A stretch of DNA of 10,103 nucleotides from Clostridiales bacterium (GTDB taxonomy: Bacteria; Bacillota; Clostridia; Christensenellales; Aristaeellaceae), in assembly GCA_004556545.1 (NCBI GenBank), contig SFGO01000089.1, forward strand, positions 1 through 10,103, written 5' to 3'. Below the pieces are notes generated by a model. That model saw only the letters and a list, made by a program, of their open reading frames with translations. It was not told where the DNA came from and searched no databases. This document shows positions 1-7,140 of the stretch, piece by piece. A program made the translations under genes and the position numbers. Position 1 is the stretch's first letter. Each line of letters begins with the position of its first letter.

Positions 1-72
1 GCGTCGCGGGCTTCGTCCTGCGGTAGCCCCTTCGGGGCTGTCCTCGTCCTCGGTTCGCTTCGCTCACCCGCC

Positions 73-212
73 GGGAAAAAGCCCTTTATTGCCCATTTTT
101 GAAAGAGGGAGTTCGCAATGTCGCGCGCAGCATGGTTAAACAGCCAACATTGACGTTCGTGCGCGCTCGTGCTCACTCTTTTCCTCTTTCAAAAAGGGCA
201 AGGCTTTTTCCC
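73..212. repeat. Long fold-back element
   Basis: Two perfect arm pairs are nested: 73-83 (GGGAAAAAGCC) with 202-212, 11 bp, and 96-108 (TTTTTGAAAGAGG) with 183-195, 13 bp. Inside, GCGCGC occurs at both 123-128 and 161-166. The matching place in the right copy (9995-10040) keeps the outer arms but lacks about 100 nt of the interior. It resembles a MITE-like or structured-RNA insertion, but no target duplication or terminal motif proves mobility. Confidence 0.65.
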
Positions 213-253
213 TCCGCTGCCTATCGCCGCTCTGCCCCGGCGCAGTCGGCGTG

Positions 254-478
254 GGGCATACGCACCCCTTGCAAGTTGGGATGCTTAGATGTGGCTGGAA
301 GATTTTGCGGCGCTGATAAGCGGGCGGGAATTCTGATTCATAGTTGGTGGGGGCATACGCAGCCCTTGCAGGGTGGGATGCTTCGTTGTGGCTTGAGAAT
401 TTTGGCAGCGCTGATAAGCGGGCGGGAATTCTGATTCATAGTTGGTGGGGGCATACGCAGCCCTTGCAGGGTGGGATG
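254..478. repeat. Tandem ~98-bp units with CCCT/AGGG palindrome
   Basis: GCATACGC recurs at 256-263, 353-360 and 451-458, giving periods of 97 and 98 nt. Each is followed by a CCCTTGCA-type core and TGGGATG. Between the second and third occurrences the sequence closely repeats the preceding unit: the block starting GCGCTGATAAGCGGG at 310 recurs at 408 without change through the shared GGTGGGATG. The first unit is more diverged (GCAAGTTGGGATG). The right flank has only one diverged unit (about 9926-9960). Confidence 0.8.
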
Positions 479-510
479 ATTCGGCGTGAGTTGTATATTT
501 TTTCAACGCA

Positions 511-546
511 AAAGGCCAGCGGGATTTCAAATCCATGCTGGCCTTT
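511..546. terminator. GGCCAGC palindrome, possible terminator for spoIVA transcript
   Basis: AAAGGCCAGC (511-520) pairs perfectly with GCTGGCCTTT (537-546). An inner GGATT/AATCC extends the stem. The same 36 nt recur inverted at 9856-9891 with no change. Read outward from spoIVA the stem ends in CTTTTGC, a short T-run, so it could act as an intrinsic terminator about 190 nt after the stop. The T-run is short, and the element may instead be a structural part of the repeat. Confidence 0.5.
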
Positions 547-549
547 GCA

Positions 550-581
550 GCGAGCCATGAGGCCTGTTGCCGAATGGCGGT
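550..581 (-). repeat. REP-like 32-mer, type Y, left copy
   Basis: On the minus strand it starts ACCGCC and ends GGCTCGC. The main stem is GCCAT with ATGGC (5 bp). Inside, a TC/TC internal loop leads to a GGC/GCC stem. It is the AT-type partner of the 32-mer at 619-650, exactly 69 nt away and in the same orientation. Confidence 0.8.
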
Positions 582-618
582 CTGAATCGGCCAAACGGCA
601 GGGAGCCGCACCAGACCC

Positions 619-650
619 GCGAGCCGCGAGGCCCGTCGCCGAGCGGCGGT
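619..650 (-). repeat. REP-like 32-mer, type X, left copy
   Basis: On the minus strand it starts ACCGCC and ends GGCTCGC. The main stem is GCCGC with GCGGC, with an inner GGC/GCC stem beyond a TC/TC internal loop. Compared with type Y, two adjacent base pairs of the main stem are changed on both sides (GC to AT). The X-Y spacing of 69 nt is identical in all three cassettes in the window. Confidence 0.8.
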
Positions 651-686
651 AATTTCGCAGTCAAGCTACATGTCCTACGAGCAGCC

Positions 687-705
687 CCGCGCCCTATGGG
701 CGCGG
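687..705. repeat. GC-rich hairpin, left copy
   Basis: CCGCGCCC (687-694) pairs with GGGCGCGG (698-705) around a 3-nt loop. The equivalent hairpins on the right flank (9390-9410, 9695-9715) have a different stem sequence (CTGCGCGCC/GGCGCGCAG) but the same form and position in the repeat. Confidence 0.75.
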
Positions 706-713
706 TGTGGGGT

Positions 714-732
714 CAAGGGGCACTGCCCCTTG
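714..732 (-). repeat. Hairpin touching the spoIVA stop codon
   Basis: On the minus strand CAAGGGG pairs with CCCCTTG around CAGTG, whose C and G can pair as well and leave an AGT triloop. It starts at the base next to the TAA (735-733). No T-run follows, so it is not a standard intrinsic terminator. The homologous hairpin at pyrR (9363-9381) has the same form with two compensatory pair changes. Confidence 0.7.
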
Positions 733-2226
733 TTAGAGGAGGATGCAGATCATGCCGCCGTTGCCTTCGTTGATGATCTTGCTGAGGGTCTCCTGCACTT
801 TTTCCTGAGCGTCCACGGGCATGCGCATCAGCTTGTTGGCAAGGCCCTCCCGTACCAGCTCGTGCAGGCTTTTGCCGAAGAAGTTCGTGTTCCAGATGGT
901 CTGGGGGTCGTTCTGGAATTCTTCCAGCAGGTACTTGACCAGCTCTTCGCTCTGCTTTTCCGTGCCGACGACGGGGGAGACCTCGGTTTCGATGTCCACC
1001 CGGATCAGGTGCAGGCTGGGCGCGTTGGCCTTCAGCCGTACCCCGAAGCGGCTGCCCTGCTGGACGATTTCCGGCTCCTGCAGGGTCAGCTCGCTCATGG
1101 TGGGCGTGACCAGCCCGTAGCCCGTCTCCCGGACGCTGCGCAGGGCGTCCGCTACGTGGTCGTACTCGCTCTTGGCGGCCACCAGCTCCTTCATCAGGCG
1201 CAGAAGGTGCGCGTCCCCCTCGATGGTAGTGCCGCATTCCTCGCCCAGGATCCGGTTGAACAGGCCGTCCTTCAGGGGCAGGGCGAAGTTCAGCCGCCCG
1301 GTGCCCAGCTCGATGCCGTCGGGCCGCAGGCCGTCCGTGTAGGGACTGTCCGCAAAGGCTCCGGCAAAGACTGTCTGATCCCGCATGCAGCTGACCTTCG
1401 CCCCGGCTTCCTTCACATGCTCCAATACGTGCTGCACCAGCCAGTGGCCTTCGTCCAGCGCGTTGAGCCAGCCGGGCACGGAAACGCGGATCTCCCGCAG
1501 GGGGAACTGGTACAGCACCTCTTCGAATACCTGCTGAATTTCAGTCAGCCCCATTTCCTTTACGTTCAGGGAAAGGGCGGGCACGCCGTAGCGCTCGCCC
1601 AGCCGCTGCCGCAGGGCTTGGGTCTCTTCCGCTTCTGGGTGGCGGCTGTTCAGGATCAGGATAAAGGGCTTGCCGATCTCCTTCAATTCCCGCACCACCC
1701 GTTCCTCCGGCTGCTGATAGGCCTCCCGGCTCAGGTCGGCGATGCTGCCGTCCGTGGTGACCACCAGCCCGATGGTGGCATGATCGGTGATGACCTTTCG
1801 GGTGCCGATCTCCGCCGCCTGCTCAAAGGGGATGTCGTAGTCGAACCATGGGGTGTGCACCATCCGGGACGCGCCGTCCTCCTCGGTGCCCAGCGCGCCC
1901 TCCACCAGATAGCCCACGCTGTCCACCATGCGCACCCGGACGGAAGACTGATCGTCCAGCGTGACGCTGACCGCCTCGCTGGGCACGAATTTGGGCTGGG
2001 TGGTCATGATGGTCTTGCCGCTGCCACTCTGGGGCAGCTCGTCGGTGAGCCGCTCCCGCCGGGGGCCCGCCGCCATGCGGCTCAGGACCAGTTCCTCCAT
2101 CATCCGGGAAATCAGGGTGCTTTTGCCCGTGCGCACCGGCCCGACCACGCCGATGTATACGTCGCCGTCGGTTCGTTTGGCAATATCGCGGTACAGATCA
2201 AAGTTCTGCTCACTCAAAGCGTTCAT
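733..2226 (-). CDS. spoIVA: Stage IV sporulation protein A, coat morphogenetic ATPase
   Basis: SpoIVA hydrolyses ATP to polymerise on the forespore surface, where with SpoVM it forms the basement layer of the spore coat. From the ATG at 2226 the product is 497 aa, matching the roughly 490-aa family. The N-terminus carries the hallmark IAKRTDGDVYIGVVGPVRTGKST: Walker A at about 29-37 (K35), and a Walker-B-like VRMVDSVGY (D102). The C-terminus ends GGMICILL, as expected for this family. AAGGAGG lies only 1 nt before the ATG. An in-frame TTG at 2217 (spacing 10 from GGAGG) is a possible alternative start, and an upstream TTG at 2250 is unlikely because the ribosome site lies inside that extension. 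The gene is divergent from the ylbF-like cluster and is followed directly by the left repeat. Identification is very firm; the exact start is less so. Confidence 0.97.
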   Translation of the reverse strand: MNALSEQNFDLYRDIAKRTDGDVYIGVVGPVRTGKSTLISRMMEELVLSRMAAGPRRERLTDELPQSGSGKTIMTTQPKFVPSEAVSVTLDDQSSVRVRMVDSVGYLVEGALGTEEDGASRMVHTPWFDYDIPFEQAAEIGTRKVITDHATIGLVVTTDGSIADLSREAYQQPEERVVRELKEIGKPFILILNSRHPEAEETQALRQRLGERYGVPALSLNVKEMGLTEIQQVFEEVLYQFPLREIRVSVPGWLNALDEGHWLVQHVLEHVKEAGAKVSCMRDQTVFAGAFADSPYTDGLRPDGIELGTGRLNFALPLKDGLFNRILGEECGTTIEGDAHLLRLMKELVAAKSEYDHVADALRSVRETGYGLVTPTMSELTLQEPEIVQQGSRFGVRLKANAPSLHLIRVDIETEVSPVVGTEKQSEELVKYLLEEFQNDPQTIWNTNFFGKSLHELVREGLANKLMRMPVDAQEKVQETLSKIINEGNGGMICILL

Positions 2227-2249
2227 TCCTCCTTCGTCTGGCTGGTGCA

Positions 2250-2278
2250 AGGATATGCATGGCTGTTTGCGGGTATGT
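2250..2278 (-). promoter_or_regulatory. Candidate sigma-E-type promoter for spoIVA
   Basis: On the minus strand ACATACC (2278-2272) is followed after 14 nt by CATATCCT (2257-2250), resembling the sigma-E pattern of a -35 with ATA and a -10 starting CATA and ending in T. It would give a leader of about 20-25 nt. spoIVA is a sigma-E gene in Bacillus, which makes such a promoter expected, but the match is partial. A second CATAC, within the proposed -35, could be the -10 of another arrangement. Confidence 0.35.
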
Positions 2279-2303
2279 TACCGGCAGAAGGGGAAAATAG
2301 GGA

Positions 2304-2332
2304 ATGAAATTTCCCTCAAGATGCGTTATACT
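2304..2332 (+). promoter_or_regulatory. Sigma-A-type promoter for the ylbF–mltG–U32 cluster
   Basis: ATGAAA (2304-2309), a 17-nt spacer, then TATACT (2327-2332). This is 4/6 and 5/6 to the vegetative consensus with ideal spacing, 45 nt before the first start codon. Confidence 0.6.
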
Positions 2333-2376
2333 AAGGGCGGGATTTTCTGGAAGAAAAGCACGGGGAGGCCGGTACC

Positions 2377-2724
2377 ATGGACGAGAACCTGCGCCGGGCG
2401 GCGGATGAGCTGCTCAGTGCCCTGCACGAAACCGAAAGCTGGAAGCGCTACGCGGCCCTTCGGGAAAGCGTGATGGCCGACGAGGGCACGGCGGCGCTGC
2501 TGCGCCGGTTTGCCGCGGCCCAGAGCGCCCTGCAGATGGCGGCCCTTTCCGGCAGCGAGCCCAGAGAAGAGGATACCCGCGCCTTCGAGCAGCTCAGCGC
2601 CCTTTTGTACGAAAGCGAGGAGGCCAGCGAGTATCTGCTGGCCCAGATGAAGGTGCAGCAGCTGGTAGCCCAGCTGATGGAAAAAATCACACGGGAGGCC
2701 GGGCTGGATATTCCCCTCGGCTGA
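2377..2724 (+). CDS. YlbF/YheA-family protein (DUF964-type)
   Basis: This is a small soluble, almost all-helical acidic protein of 115 aa. The C-terminal half, with EYLLAQMKVQQLVAQLMEKITREAGLDI, fits the YlbF/YmcA/YheA family. In Bacillus, YlbF works with YmcA and YaaT in a complex that affects RNase Y and developmental decisions; whether this single protein does the same is inference. The start is supported by GGGGAGG at 2362-2368 with an 8-nt spacer. The gene ends 16 nt before mltG, so the two are very likely co-transcribed. There is no transmembrane segment and no enzyme motif. It is somewhat shorter than B. subtilis YlbF (149 aa) and closer to the lone clostridial members. Confidence 0.75.
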   Translation: MDENLRRAADELLSALHETESWKRYAALRESVMADEGTAALLRRFAAAQSALQMAALSGSEPREEDTRAFEQLSALLYESEEASEYLLAQMKVQQLVAQLMEKITREAGLDIPLG

Positions 2725-2740
2725 GCAAGGAGGAACCCCA

Positions 2741-3943
2741 TTGAAACGCAGAAAGAATCCGCAAATCCCTGAAGAACAGGATTACGACTACGAATCCCTG
2801 CGGGAGGACCGAAAATACGGCCTGTACTGGTTCAGCGGCCTGTGGAAAATTCTCCGGCCCGTCCTGATCGGCCTGTGTGCGCTGCTGATCGTGTTCGGCG
2901 TGCTGTCCACCGTGTGGAGCCATGTGCAGGACAAGTATCTGAGCCCGGTGGACCCCGCCGACGATACGGAGATCGCCTTCTCCGTGGAGACGGGCAATAG
3001 CCTGAGCCGGGTATCCCGCAATCTGGAAAGCGCGGGACTGATCAAGAACAGCTCCGTGTTCAAGTATTACTGCGACTTCGCCGGCATGGGCCAGAAGATT
3101 CAGGCGGGCGATTACAAGGTGAAAAAGAGCATGGATCTGTTCCAGATTGCCCAGCTTCTGACCACCGGCGACGGACGGCCCACCGTGACGGATATCACGA
3201 TCATTCCGGGCTACACCATCGAAAACATCGCCAATTATCTGAAGGAAAAGGGCATTTTGCAGGATACGGCGGAATTCCTGAACCTGTGCAAGACCGGCGA
3301 GGGCGTGACGGACTATTACTTCCTTCAGGACGAATTGAAGACCCAGAACGTGAACAGCCGCAAATACCTGCTGGAAGGCTATCTGGCCCCCAACACCTAT
3401 GAGGTTTATCTCAACGCCACGCCCAAGGACATCGTGAAAAAGCTGCTGGATCAGACGGACTACGTGTTCTCCACCGAGTGGCAGGAGCGGGCCGCGGAAC
3501 TGGGCATGACCATGGATCAGACCCTGACGCTGGCCTCCATGATCGAAAAAGAAGCCAAGAAGGCCGACTTTGCCAAGGTGTCCGCCGTCTTCCATAACCG
3601 GCTGAACAGCGGCATGAAGCTGCAGAGCGACCCCACCATTCACTATGTCACCGGCCAGCGCCGCATGGCGCTGCGTTCCAGCGATCTGCAGGTGGATTCG
3701 CCCTACAACACCTATATCGTCAGCGGCCTGCCGCTGGGCCCCATCTGCAATCCGTCCCCCGAGGCCATCTACGCGGCCCTGTACCCGGACGAGAGCTATG
3801 TGGCGGAGAAGTACCTCTACTTCTGCAGCAAGGATCCCAACACCGGCGAGCTGTATTTCTCCAAAACGCTGGAGGAGCATAATCAGGCGGTGTCCATCTA
3901 CTCGCCGCTGTGGCAGGCTTACGATCAGGAACGGGGAATTTGA
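2741..3943 (+). CDS. mltG: Endolytic murein transglycosylase MltG (YceG-like)
   Basis: MltG cuts nascent peptidoglycan glycan strands at the membrane and is thought to set strand ends during wall growth. The 400-aa product has a basic cytoplasmic N-terminus, one membrane segment at about 37-58, a LysM-like stretch around 75-130, and the YceG-like domain. The motif LASMIEKE (264-271) includes the expected catalytic glutamate (E269), followed by VFHNRL, LQSDPTIHY, PYNTY..GLPLGPICNPS and the late FSKTLEEHN. Translation starts at TTG: AAGGAGG at 2727-2733 is 7 nt upstream, and no ATG gives the full N-terminus. It follows the ylbF-like gene by 16 nt and is 1 nt from the U32 gene, so the three are probably one operon. 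Confidence 0.94.
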   Translation: MKRRKNPQIPEEQDYDYESLREDRKYGLYWFSGLWKILRPVLIGLCALLIVFGVLSTVWSHVQDKYLSPVDPADDTEIAFSVETGNSLSRVSRNLESAGLIKNSSVFKYYCDFAGMGQKIQAGDYKVKKSMDLFQIAQLLTTGDGRPTVTDITIIPGYTIENIANYLKEKGILQDTAEFLNLCKTGEGVTDYYFLQDELKTQNVNSRKYLLEGYLAPNTYEVYLNATPKDIVKKLLDQTDYVFSTEWQERAAELGMTMDQTLTLASMIEKEAKKADFAKVSAVFHNRLNSGMKLQSDPTIHYVTGQRRMALRSSDLQVDSPYNTYIVSGLPLGPICNPSPEAIYAALYPDESYVAEKYLYFCSKDPNTGELYFSKTLEEHNQAVSIYSPLWQAYDQERGI

Positions 3944-3944
3944 T

Positions 3945-5186
3945 TTGAACAGAAGAATGGAACTGCTGGCCCCGGCCGGGGGCATGGAGCAGCTGAAAGC
4001 GGCCCTGCGCTTCGGGGCGGACGCGGTATACGGCGGCATGAAGCAGTACGGCCTGCGGGCCTTTGCGGGCAATTTTGACGAACAGGCGCTGGCGGAAGCG
4101 ACTGACCTGTGCCACCGGCAGGGCGCGAAATTCTACGTCACCATGAACATCCTGCCCGCGGATCAGGAATTGGACGGCTTTGCGGAAGCGGGCAGGACGG
4201 CCCTGCGCTGCGGCGCGGACGCGGCCATCGTCAGCGATCTGGGAGCCTGCCTGACCCTGCATGAGCGGGTGCCGGAGCTGCCGATTCATATTTCCACGCA
4301 GGCCAATGTGATGAACGCGCCCACGGCGCTGCATCTGCACCGGGCCGTGGGGGCGGAACGAATCGTCCTGTCCCGGGAGCTGTCCCTGAAGGACATCCGG
4401 GCCATGCGGGCCGCCCTGCCGGACGAGCTGGAACTGGAAGCCTTTGTCCACGGGGCCATGTGCGTGGCTTACAGCGGGCGCTGCCTGTTGTCCAACGCGC
4501 TGGCGGGCCGCAGCGGCAACCGGGGCGCCTGCGCCCAGCCCTGCCGCTGGCAGTATCATCTGGTGGAGGAAAAGCGCCCGGGCGAGTACCTGCCCGTCTG
4601 CGAGGACGAGCGGGGAACCTATCTCTACTCGGCCTATGATCTGTGCATGCTGCCCTATCTGCCGGAGCTGCGGGATGCGGGCATCGTCAGCCTGAAGATC
4701 GAAGGCCGGATGAAGACGGCCTACTATGTGGCCTCCGTGGTGTCGGTGTACCGTCACGGGCTGGATCTGCTGGAAAAGGAGGGCGAGGAAGCCTTCCGCC
4801 GGGCCGTCCCCGACCTGATGCGGGAGCTGGACAAGGCCAGCCACCGGCAGAGCAACACGGGCTTCTACTTTGGCGCGCCTAAGCCTGCCGCCGGGGCGGA
4901 GGGCTTTTCCCAGACCATGGAATACGTGGGCGACGTTCTGGAAGCCGCCGCGCCCGGCGAACCGGCGCTGATCCGCCTGAAGAACCGCTTCTACGTGGGC
5001 GACCGGCTGGAGGTGCTGACCCCTGCGGGCAGCCTTCCCTTCACCGTCGAATCCATGATGCTGGCCGAAACGGGCGAGGCCGTCCAGACGGCCAGCGTGG
5101 CGGGGCTGCTGCTGAAGCTTTGCTTCCCCTTCCCCGTGGCTCCCGGCGATCTGCTTCGGGGCCCGAACCGCAACCATCAGGGGTAG
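3945..5186 (+). CDS. Peptidase U32-family protein, probable tRNA U34 hydroxylation (TrhP-like)
   Basis: Members of this family once labelled U32 peptidases include TrhP, which with prephenate makes 5-hydroxyuridine at tRNA position 34, and RlhA and UbiU. The 413-aa product opens MELLAPAGGMEQLKAALRFGADAVYGG, a typical U32 start. It holds a full U32 signature at about 165-183 (EAFVHGAMCVAYSGRCLLS). Cysteines C173, C180, C196 and C234 (in YSAYDLCML) match the spacing of the iron-sulfur ligands known in UbiU-type proteins. Length and position after mltG match B. subtilis yrrO/trhP2, which lies near mltG (yrrL). I chose TTG 3945 because GGGGA lies 7 nt upstream; ATG 3957 lacks a properly spaced site. 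The TrhP role is inference; another U32 function such as rRNA hydroxylation is possible. Confidence 0.85.
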   Translation: MNRRMELLAPAGGMEQLKAALRFGADAVYGGMKQYGLRAFAGNFDEQALAEATDLCHRQGAKFYVTMNILPADQELDGFAEAGRTALRCGADAAIVSDLGACLTLHERVPELPIHISTQANVMNAPTALHLHRAVGAERIVLSRELSLKDIRAMRAALPDELELEAFVHGAMCVAYSGRCLLSNALAGRSGNRGACAQPCRWQYHLVEEKRPGEYLPVCEDERGTYLYSAYDLCMLPYLPELRDAGIVSLKIEGRMKTAYYVASVVSVYRHGLDLLEKEGEEAFRRAVPDLMRELDKASHRQSNTGFYFGAPKPAAGAEGFSQTMEYVGDVLEAAAPGEPALIRLKNRFYVGDRLEVLTPAGSLPFTVESMMLAETGEAVQTASVAGLLLKLCFPFPVAPGDLLRGPNRNHQG

Positions 5187-5207
5187 GCCCTGCCTCTTTG
5201 CTTTTTT
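5180..5207 (+). terminator. Weak terminator-like hairpin after the U32 gene
   Basis: GGGGTA (5180-5185) can pair with TGCCTC (5191-5196) with two G-U pairs, followed by TTTGCTTTTTT. It overlaps the stop codon. The stem is short, so some read-through into plsY is likely. Confidence 0.3.
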
Positions 5208-5225
5208 GGCCGCCTGTGGTATAGT
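5198..5225 (+). promoter_or_regulatory. Extended -10 promoter for plsY
   Basis: TATAGT (5220-5225) is preceded directly by TGG, an extended -10 of the TGn type. A weak -35, TTGCTT (5198-5203), lies 16 nt upstream. The predicted leader is about 60 nt. Confidence 0.5.
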
Positions 5226-5294
5226 ATGCATGACGCTTCCCTTTTCCAAGCGCCATGACCCTATTGAATTTTTTTCAGGAGGACCTCTTCAAAA

Positions 5295-5939
5295 ATGAAA
5301 GAAATCCTTTTGACCATCGTTACCGCCGTTGCCGCTTATCTGCTGGGATGTATCTCCACGGGCACCATCGTATCCCGCCGGGAGGGCGTGAATATCCGCA
5401 ACGAGGGCAGCCATAATACGGGGGCCAGCAATGTGCTGCGGGTGCTGGGCCTGAAGGACGGCCTGATTACCTTTTTGGGGGATTTTGCCAAGGCCGCCCT
5501 CGCCTGCCTGATCGGCAACCTGCTGGTGCCCGCCGCCTTCGGCGTCGAGGGCATGGGACGCATCGCAGCGGCGCTGTTCGTGGTCATCGGCCACAACTGG
5601 CCCGTGTTCTATCATTTTCAGGGCGGCAAGGGCGTGGCCTGCTCCACGGCGGTGGTGCTGCTGATTCATTTCTGGTGCGGCCTGCCGTCCATCCTGCTGT
5701 GCGTGCTGGTCATCGCCCTGACAAGGTATATCAGTCTGGGCAGCATGACCATGCTGCTGACCTATATGGTGCTGATCTGGATTTTCTGCTTCGGCCAGTG
5801 GGCGCTGTGCATCTTCGCCACGGTGCTGTTTATCATGTGCGTGTACCGCCACCGGACCAATATCCAGCGGCTTTTGAACGGCACGGAGAATAAGATCGGC
5901 CGCCGGGTGAAGCCGCAGACGGACGCGAAAACCAAGTAA
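5295..5939 (+). CDS. plsY: Glycerol-3-phosphate acyltransferase PlsY (acyl-phosphate dependent)
   Basis: PlsY moves an acyl group from acyl-phosphate to glycerol-3-phosphate, giving lysophosphatidic acid, the first membrane step of phospholipid synthesis. The 214-aa product is a multi-pass membrane protein with all three family motifs: EGSHNTGASNVLR (37-49), GHNWPVFYHFQGGKGVA (99-115), and HRTNIQRLLNGTENKIG (186-202). The C-terminal tail is basic and slightly longer than usual. AGGAGG at 5277-5282 is 12 nt before the ATG, a long but workable spacing. In many Clostridia plsY is close to gpsA and spoIVA. Here spoIVA is about 3 kb away on the other strand and gpsA is absent from the window. Confidence 0.96.
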   Translation: MKEILLTIVTAVAAYLLGCISTGTIVSRREGVNIRNEGSHNTGASNVLRVLGLKDGLITFLGDFAKAALACLIGNLLVPAAFGVEGMGRIAAALFVVIGHNWPVFYHFQGGKGVACSTAVVLLIHFWCGLPSILLCVLVIALTRYISLGSMTMLLTYMVLIWIFCFGQWALCIFATVLFIMCVYRHRTNIQRLLNGTENKIGRRVKPQTDAKTK

Positions 5940-6018
5940 AACGCCCGCATTCAGGAGCATAACCTTCTTTACCAATACCAATATCAATGCACCAATGAGC
6001 CGAAAGCAGGAGCTTGCC

Positions 6019-7083
6019 ATGCAGACAAAGCGGTTGGATTATCTGGATTTTATCAAGGCGGTCGCCATTTGTATGGTGGTGTTCTGCCATCGGGTAGTGA
6101 TCCCGGACGACAGCGTGGCGGGAGCCGTCTGCATGGTGCTGGTCTTTTCGGCTGTTCCCTGCTTTATGATGTGCAGCGGCTATGTGCTGCTGTTTAAGCA
6201 GGAAAGCGCCGGGAAGAGCTTTCGCCGGGCCGGGCACGTCTATCTTTGCATGGTGGTCTGGAAGGCGCTGTATTTTTTCTTTTTCCAGATGTTTGACACG
6301 GTGGAATGGAACGCCGTCACCCTGTTTCGGTATCTTTTTCTGTTCTGCTCGCTTCCGGGCGTGGATACGGAGAATCTTTGGTTTTTGCAGGCCTACATCC
6401 CCGCGCTGCTGGCGACGCCCCTGCTGGCACCCATGTTCACCCAGCGGAAGTTCGGCATGGCGCTTGCCTATACGGGTCTGGCCTACCTGTCCAATCAGTT
6501 CGTTATGAGCGCCCACCTGCTGCTGCAGGTGGGTTCGTCCCGGCTGCATGTGGAGCTGTTCGACGTGGAAATGCTCTCCCATGTGTTCCCGCTGGGCGGA
6601 GAATACTCCTCCATGCTGGTCTGCTTTCTGCTGGGCGGCGTGTATCGGCTGCTGGAAGAGCGGAACCTTCCGCAAAAACGTTCGTTCCAGATAGCGGCGT
6701 TTTTCGGCATGGCGCTGGGGCTGGCCATTATGATGGGGGTACGGTATCTGCAAATGGGCAGCTTTGCCTGGAAGAGCATTCCGCTGGTCGCAAAGTACGA
6801 ATGGTCCGGTACGCTTTTGACGAGCTTTTGCGTGTTCGCGCTGCTGCGGCCCATGGGCGACGGAAAGCTGGCCCGGTGGCTGGGGCGCAATGTGGGGCAG
6901 TGCAGCATGGGCGTGTACTACCTCCATTATCTGTGCCTGATCCCGCTGAGCATTTATGTGTACCCCCTGCTGCCGGTATCCCTTTGGGTGAATTTTGCGA
7001 AGACGGCGCTGGTGGTAGCGTTCTGCGTTCTATTGACCAAAGCCGGAAAACGGATTCCGCTGGTGCGGGAGTTGATGCGCTGA
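6019..7083 (+). CDS. Acyltransferase family 3 membrane protein, surface polymer O-acetylation likely
   Basis: The 354-aa product is hydrophobic, with about ten membrane segments, and fits the acyltransferase-3 family (OatA/WecH/NolL type), which carries acetyl or similar groups across the membrane onto sugars or wall polymers. The start RLDYLDFIKAVAICMVVFCH contains the conserved family histidine (H24). GMMCSGYVLLF-type, ENLWFLQAYIPALLATPLLAP (about 118-138) and the late SMGVYYLHYLCLIPL (296-310) are also typical. There is no SGNH esterase domain as in OatA, so the acceptor is unknown. I chose ATG 6019 because AGGAG (6008-6012) lies 6 nt upstream; ATG 5995 has no site. The gene follows plsY by 79 nt with no visible promoter and is followed by a strong hairpin. 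It may be an accessory gene set among housekeeping ones. Confidence 0.85.
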   Translation: MQTKRLDYLDFIKAVAICMVVFCHRVVIPDDSVAGAVCMVLVFSAVPCFMMCSGYVLLFKQESAGKSFRRAGHVYLCMVVWKALYFFFFQMFDTVEWNAVTLFRYLFLFCSLPGVDTENLWFLQAYIPALLATPLLAPMFTQRKFGMALAYTGLAYLSNQFVMSAHLLLQVGSSRLHVELFDVEMLSHVFPLGGEYSSMLVCFLLGGVYRLLEERNLPQKRSFQIAAFFGMALGLAIMMGVRYLQMGSFAWKSIPLVAKYEWSGTLLTSFCVFALLRPMGDGKLARWLGRNVGQCSMGVYYLHYLCLIPLSIYVYPLLPVSLWVNFAKTALVVAFCVLLTKAGKRIPLVRELMR

Positions 7084-7098
7084 CCGCAGGCAAAACGC

Positions 7099-7140
7099 CG
7101 TGGGGGAAAGACGGAAAGGCGGCTGTCTTTTGCCCCCGCG
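7099..7140 (+). terminator. Strong hairpin after the acyltransferase gene
   Basis: CGTGGGGG (7099-7106) pairs with CCCCCGCG (7133-7140), and AAAGAC (7107-7112) with GTCTTT (7125-7130). There is one 2-nt bulge and a 12-nt loop. No T-run follows, so it is either a non-standard terminator or a 3'-end protecting structure. Confidence 0.5.

Larger units (their letters stand above)
71..732. repeat. Left composite repeat, downstream of spoIVA
   Basis: This gene-free stretch is the reverse complement of the stretch after pyrR (9363-10042). Read leftward from the spoIVA stop it holds, in order: a stop-adjacent hairpin (714-732), a GC-rich hairpin (687-705), two REP-like 32-mers (619-650 and 550-581), a perfectly conserved 36-nt palindrome (511-546), three CCCT/AGGG palindrome units about 98 nt apart (near 254-478), and a fold-back (73-212). 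Long open frames cross it, but they do not stay in frame between the two copies, so I treat it as noncoding. Bases 1-70 hold only a small hairpin (AGCCCC 25-30 with GGGGCT 34-39) and nothing else I recognise. The homology with the right copy is seen directly; any function is unknown. Confidence 0.85.

Noticed and set aside
344..652. Open frame of about 100 codons in the left repeat, with a similar C-terminal peptide in an open frame at 9749-10072 on the other strand
   Set aside because: Both end in similar APDPRAARPVAERR peptides, but the region before that is read in different frames in the two copies because of small indels at the palindrome. A real protein would keep its frame, so these are repeat-derived spurious ORFs.
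670..2307. 545-codon open frame on the plus strand
   Set aside because: It is antisense to spoIVA, whose motifs and ribosome site are clear. Long antisense frames are common at this base composition.
2687..5249. Two long minus-strand open frames opposite mltG and the U32 gene
   Set aside because: Low-complexity H/Q/R/G-rich translations with no motif, on the opposite strand of well-identified genes.
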